Assembly: GCA_947172415.1 (NCBI GenBank)
Contig: OX359192.1
Coordinates: forward strand, 498,501 to 562,500
Origin: Chondrosia reniformis
Taxonomy: Eukaryota; Porifera; Demospongiae; Chondrillida; Chondrillidae
DNA: 64,000 bases
Direction: 5' to 3'
The notes under the pieces are model-generated. The model worked only from the letters and a program-made list of their open reading frames with translations. It was not told the origin of the DNA and searched no databases. The position numbers and the translations under genes were made by a program. Positions within the stretch are counted from its first letter, which is position 1, and each line of letters opens with the position of its first letter. This document shows positions 59,265 through 64,000 of the stretch, piece by piece.

Positions 59265-62200
59265 TTAGCATTTCTCAACTTCCCATTCAGCAGCTCCAGG
59301 TTTGTATTTCAAATTATAGACTTCTGTTTGCCCATCTTTCAGAGGTACTTCCATATCAAGATAAGGCTCACCATAGTGATCTTGGAAGTACAGTCGTAGT
59401 TTGGCAACAGAACCAGCTATATGTAGAGAAGAAAATATTTATTTATCAGTTAAATATGTACACATATACACTGTAAGAGAACAGTGAAAAGTATACAACA
59501 CAATAGTATCATTACGTAATGTAACTGCATAAATATCATACCTTGAGCACTCAGCTGGAATTCAAAAGGCTCCTCTTCCACTTCAGTTACTTTACTCAGT
59601 CCTTGACCACTAGCCAAGATGCCCTAAAAAGAGAAAATTGTATCTTCTTCAGTCTCTAAACTAAGCTGTAAGCATTCGATATCACACTGAGTGAGTGAGG
59701 CATGAATATATTAGGAGGGGGAGGTACCTTAATAAAGGAGTAAGGGGCATCCTCATGAACATCAAGACCAGTTACAACCACCTCAAATGTGCCCTTCTTC
59801 ATTTCTTTCATGGACACTTTCATTCTTCTGTGCAACTTGAATTCTGGAATTTCAAGGTCCAACTCTTTCATAAGTTTGGTCATAAAGGCATCGCACATTG
59901 CATGGACATTGATACTTGCCCTTGAAGACAAAGGTGTTCGCTGTAGGCTGCATCAAGTGGAGGATAAAGTGAAGGGATATTGACAGTGTGATTGTGTAAT
60001 TGTTTAGAATTGATAATACAAAAGATGTAAAAAATATCATTTGACTGTTCAGCCATATGGTAGTACTCACTTGCAGATAACAAGTTTTCCACCCTTCCTT
60101 GCCACCTCTTTAGGTACATCAGCGGCTGGTGTAACTCTGAGACTGGACCCCAGTACAATGCACAGATCAGCCTATAATAGCACAGTTAGAACATTACATC
60201 ATATGTACAGTAATTATATGCATGCATTAATGTTGTTACACATCCACAATAGGTATCATGCAGGTCCCACAGGAATAGGTTATGTTACCTTTTTGGATCC
60301 ATCAAAGGCCTTTCCAAGCTCCTTAGCCGGAAGATTCTCCCCAAAGTTGATGATAGAGTCGTGAAGCTGATCTCTGCACTTTGGGTCATCACACATCCTT
60401 GAGGTGCGATGGTCAAATACCCCAAAAGCCTCTCTGGTCTCAAAATCTCTCATGTATTCTCGCTTGCACTTTCTGCAGTGCTCCAAGTTTGTGTTTCCGT
60501 GGAGCTCAGCCAGCTCTTTAGGATTGAGGTTACTTCTACGATGCAGACCATCTACATTCTGACTTACAGTCAGGTGTACCAGACCAGCCTCATGCAGCTT
60601 CAAAATGGCCATGTGAGTGACTGAAGGGAGGGCCTATAGAGGGGAGAATACACAAAGTCAACTAAAGACGACACCGTTAAGGCTTATATCCTTTGCAAAC
60701 TGATATTTTACCAAACTTGTAAGATGCATTCTGAAAATGAATATAATAAGTCGTATATGTACGTCTCAGTCAACAGCATTCCAAACTCATGTACGTATAC
60801 ACATATTAATAATCATGTATCTCAGAATAATCATAATGACAATCATTTGAGAAACATTCTAATCTTGTTGCTGGCAGCAAAGTATTTCAAAAGTTGGTAC
60901 AACGTCATACAAGAGGCAGCTAACCTCCACCAGTCCTTTTCTTATCTTCTTCTTCAGATCTGTTTTCTGCTTCTCTGTGAGTCCTTGTTTCTTGTCCCTC
61001 AGTTCCCACACACCAGGTCCAGTGTCCAGTACAGTGTTCATGCCACTCCTGAAATCTGGTATGCCAGCACTATACAAGAGATGTACTAGTATTGTGCACA
61101 TACTGAAACACAACCATATTTGGAAAATAATGCAGTGATGTTTATCTATAACGTTAACACATACATACTATTACATATGTACTTATGAAGTTGTACCCTT
61201 GTAAAATATAGTGCTAATCTGGCTAACAGACTCCACACTTCAAATAAGATGGATTGGATGATAGACATTACCTGGTACTGATTCCAGATCCAGTGAACAT
61301 AATTGTATATTTGCTCTCCTTCATCCACTTTGCCACAGTCTTCACATGTGTTTCCAAGTCCTCTTCTTTATCAAAGAACTCCTTCTTCTCCTCCTCGTCC
61401 TCAATGGCTGGGTTGAAAGGCTTGGGTTTTGGTGGCTGTGGTGATGTTCCAACCACAGGGAGGTGTGTCACATGTGTCTAAGGGGCGGGGCACAGCATAT
61501 AAAGTGCTGCAATAGGGAGGTGTGTCACATGTGTCTAAGGGGCGGGGCACAGCATATAAAGTGCTGCAATAGGGAGGTGTGTCACATGTGTCTAAGGGGC
61601 GGGGCACAGCATATAAAGTGCTGCAATAGGGAGGTGTGTCACATGTGTCTAAGGGGCGGGGCACAGCATATAAAGTGCTGCAATAGGGAGGTGTGTCACA
61701 TGTGTCTAAGGGGCGGGGCACAGCATATAAAGTGCTGCAATAGGGAGGTGTGTCACATGTGTCTAAGGGGCGGGGCACAGCATATAAAGTGCTGCAATAG
61801 GTTTATACAGCTCCTAAATATTCAAATGTTGTTTAAGAACTATAGACTACGTCATAATAGTGTAGAATTACAGAAAGAAAACTACATATATAGATTTAAC
61901 AGAGAAAATAAATATGATAATAGATTTAAAAGAGAAAATAAATGGAATAATAGATTTAGAAGAGAAAATAAATGGAATAATAGATTTAGAAGAGAAATTA
62001 AAACTAGAAATTAAATTAAGAATGAACATGATAACAGATGATTTATGCTTGAAAGTTAAGAGACTTATTATTCACAAACAATATTTTGAAACTGAACAAA
62101 TTAGAATCACAATTGACAAGTTGCATACGTACCTCTGTGGGCTTTAACAATCCTTTCATGTCTCTCAGCTGGCCAGCTCTGACTATCGAGGCACTGCCAC

Positions 62201-63677
62201 TCTTTGGGGGATTCCTTGGGGGACTAATGACCTTCTTTGGGGGACTAGGGACCTTCTTTGGAGGACTGGTCTTGCTCCTGCCTTCCTTGATGGTGATTAT
62301 GGAGTTCAAATATGCCTCATATTGCTTGCGAACTGTAAACAAGTAACAAAACAATATCGATCACAAAGATGGAAGTAGCATAGAGGTCACAGTTAAATAT
62401 CTAGCAACCTGTGTTTCAAATATATTATATTAGTATTTGGACTAATTCAAGTAGCAGTAATCATATCTCATATCATATAGTCTTCAGTTACAGCGATGAT
62501 GGTAGCAAGGTAAATGCATATATTTGTAACTAAACTTACTAAGCTCTTGCTTTGCGTCTTCCTTCTCCTTCCTACTTGCAGTGGTCGGGTAACCTACCCC
62601 CTCTGTGAAGGGAACATGCATGATGCTGTAATACATGTTTACGAAGCATGCATATGGTGCATATAATAAACACATTGGATCATTTTGGACACACTAGCTC
62701 TGAAATAGGTTAAATTCGAATAGTGTGTGACCATTTAATTATATTTAGGCATACATAAGTATTGAGAAGAATATGAGTATGTCCCTGGGCATATAATGTT
62801 ATTCCTAATAACATTATATCCTCTATATAAGCAATAAACCTTGGAAAATAGCATATACATACGTATACTATTCCTTAGTCATATATTGATGTAGTAATAT
62901 GGTATTTTAACACACTCCACTCCTCACCTCTGATTACTAGCTCCGTAGTCATCTTCCCAGCTACATACTCTGAGAGATACTGACCCTCCACCTCAGGTCC
63001 GGGGAGGTCTAGTTTGATGGTCTCCTTATAAGGCGGGTCCAGACACACCTCCACGTTGCTACACTTGACTGTATAGAACGTACCAATCTGAGAACATCAA
63101 ATAGGTCATAGCATCATAATACATGTATATGTAGGTATATATACAACTGTTTACATATAGATTTGCTATATATGAATACATATTTCATATAATATATACA
63201 TTTATCATTGTAAAGTAGTTTTATCTATAAATAAAGGGAAATCCCCTACAGCAGCTGATCTACCACTTACTGCTTGTGGTTGGTGGCACTTGATGGTGAT
63301 GTTCTCGCAGTTGTCTGCTGTGATGGTGGGTAGCTTGTCCTGAGGGTTAATATCAACCTCCACTCCACTACAGTTGATCATTTCCTGTGAGATGGAAACC
63401 AGGCAACGTAAAGTTCAGTACATGCAAAATTATTAATTTAATGATTGTTCAGATAGATCTGATGTTAGTGTATGTACATAGAGAGAACATCAATATTCTC
63501 CATAAATAAGAGTTGTGTACAATATTTATTGCTGTCTTTAGTTATGTAACAATTTGCATTTGTTACATCATGAGTATCCATTTTCAAGTAATTATGATTC
63601 CCATTTAAAGTGTTCACTTACAAACATTCCTGACACAATCTTGTCCTCCAGTTCTACAGTGACATCCTTGCACTTTT
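59265..63677 (-). CDS. CAP C-terminal (CARP) domain-sirtuin chimeric gene, 5' part beyond the window
   Basis: Minus-strand exons, phases all consistent: 63622-63677 (KCKDVTVELEDKIVSGMF), 63271-63384 (EMINCSGVEVDINPQDKLPT), 62928-63087 (FYTVKCSNVEVCL, PGPEVEGQYLSEYV), 62540-62602, 62133-62332 (Pro/Lys-rich linker), 61272-61435 (PPKPKPFNPAIEDEEEKKEF to GSGIST), then AGIPDFRSG, SQNVDGLHRRS, ELHGN, CRKC, CDDPKC, VICNLQ and an extension ending WEVEKC with TAA at 59265. The first three exons match the beta-helical C-terminal half of cyclase-associated protein, which binds actin monomers and aids nucleotide exchange. The rest is a tandem duplicate of sirtuin A without its first exon. The GAGIS motif is GSGIS here. 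Splicing between the two parts is inferred from sites and frame; alternatively these are two genes sharing a transcript. Confidence 0.72.
61459..61800. repeat. 57-bp tandem repeat, 6 units, with GC-box and TATAAA
   Basis: Six almost perfect 57-bp copies (gggaggtgtgtcacatgtgt plus ctaaggggcggggcacagca and tataaagtgctgcaata). They lie in the intron that joins the CAP and sirtuin parts, 24 bp beyond the sirtuin exon acceptor. Each unit has a GC-box-like ggggcgggg and a TATAAA on the plus strand. Confidence 0.96.
61890..62000. repeat. About 30-bp AT-rich tandem repeat, 4 units
   Basis: Copies of agatttaaaagagaaaataa plus atggaataat in the same intron, upstream of the 57-bp array in gene orientation. 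Confidence 0.85.
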
Positions 63678-64000
63678 CTACGATGATGCAATTAATTTAA
63701 CGAGTTAACAGAGAGAGGGGGGAGAGAGGGGGAGAGAGGGGAAGAGAGAGGAAGAGAGAGGGAGAGAGAGGAAGAGAGAGGGAAAGAAAGGGAGAAAGAG
63801 GAAGAGAGAGGAAGAGAGGGGGAGAGAGAGGAAGAGAGAGGGAGAGAAAGGGAGAAAGAGGAAGAGAGAGGAAGAGAGGGGGAGAGAGAGGAAGAGAGAG
63901 GAAGAGAGAGGAAGAGAGAGGGAGAGAGATGAAAAACAGATTATCATTAACAGTTCTAGACAACTTGTACTTATGAGATAGGACCAAACAGAATACAGAA
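63678..64000. repeat. GA-rich microsatellite in the CAP-sirtuin gene intron
   Basis: Between 63709 and 63930 the plus strand is almost pure gagagagg/gggagaga; polypyrimidine in the transcript. The rest is ordinary intron to the window edge. The stop-free minus-strand frames (Leu/Ser/Pro) are compositional. Confidence 0.85.

Noticed and set aside
63697..63987. Leu/Ser/Pro-rich minus-strand frames at the right edge
   Set aside because: They come from a GA microsatellite with no complexity and no conserved flank.

Overview
The window looks like a gene-dense, AT-rich metazoan nuclear genome, most likely a marine sponge (demosponge, Amphimedon-like). Short GT-AG introns, a replication-type histone gene, animal-specific genes (ELP1, LRRC28-like, GLMP, endosulfine, POLR2M-like) and ankyrin-Roc-COR-Death proteins support this. 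The species call is inference; the gene identities rest on exon-by-exon translation and remembered family sequences, with no database search.

Layout. 1-9.8 kb: ELP1 (Elongator scaffold) on the minus strand. Its start lies in the window and its C-terminal third runs off the left edge. An intronless histone H2B gene sits on the opposite strand inside one 724-bp ELP1 intron. 10.3-17.5 kb: three tandem LRRC28-like leucine-rich-repeat genes; the first two are near-identical and the duplication junction is visible. 17.7-18.8 kb: an endosulfine/ARPP19 gene.

18.5-49.3 kb: a large tandem segmental duplication. Each unit carries the last exon of endosulfine, a giant ankyrin-Roc-COR-Death gene, a POLR2M/Gdown1-like gene and the 5' end of GLMP. 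The left breakpoint lies in endosulfine intron 2 and the right one in GLMP exon 2, so the complete endosulfine is at the left edge, the complete GLMP at the right edge, and broken copies of both meet at about 37.1-37.4 kb. The two units (about 18.6 and 12.0 kb) differ mainly in repeat copy number: 17 versus 12 double-ankyrin modules, 4 versus 22 coding 36-bp repeats, about 188 versus 17 intronic 33-bp repeats, and about 31 versus 5 15-bp repeats. Unit A also carries a 325-bp hAT-like MITE whose empty site is preserved in unit B.

49.0-55.7 kb: GLMP (lysosomal membrane protein), with a DIRS-like tyrosine-recombinase retrotransposon in antisense in its second intron. 56.2-63.7 kb: two tandem minus-strand sirtuin genes. 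The first has its own start exon. The second lacks that exon and is joined, in a continuous reading frame across phase-compatible exons, to exons encoding the C-terminal CARP domain of cyclase-associated protein (CAP), so it appears to be a CAP-sirtuin chimera whose 5' part lies beyond the right edge. Simple and tandem repeats are unusually abundant throughout.
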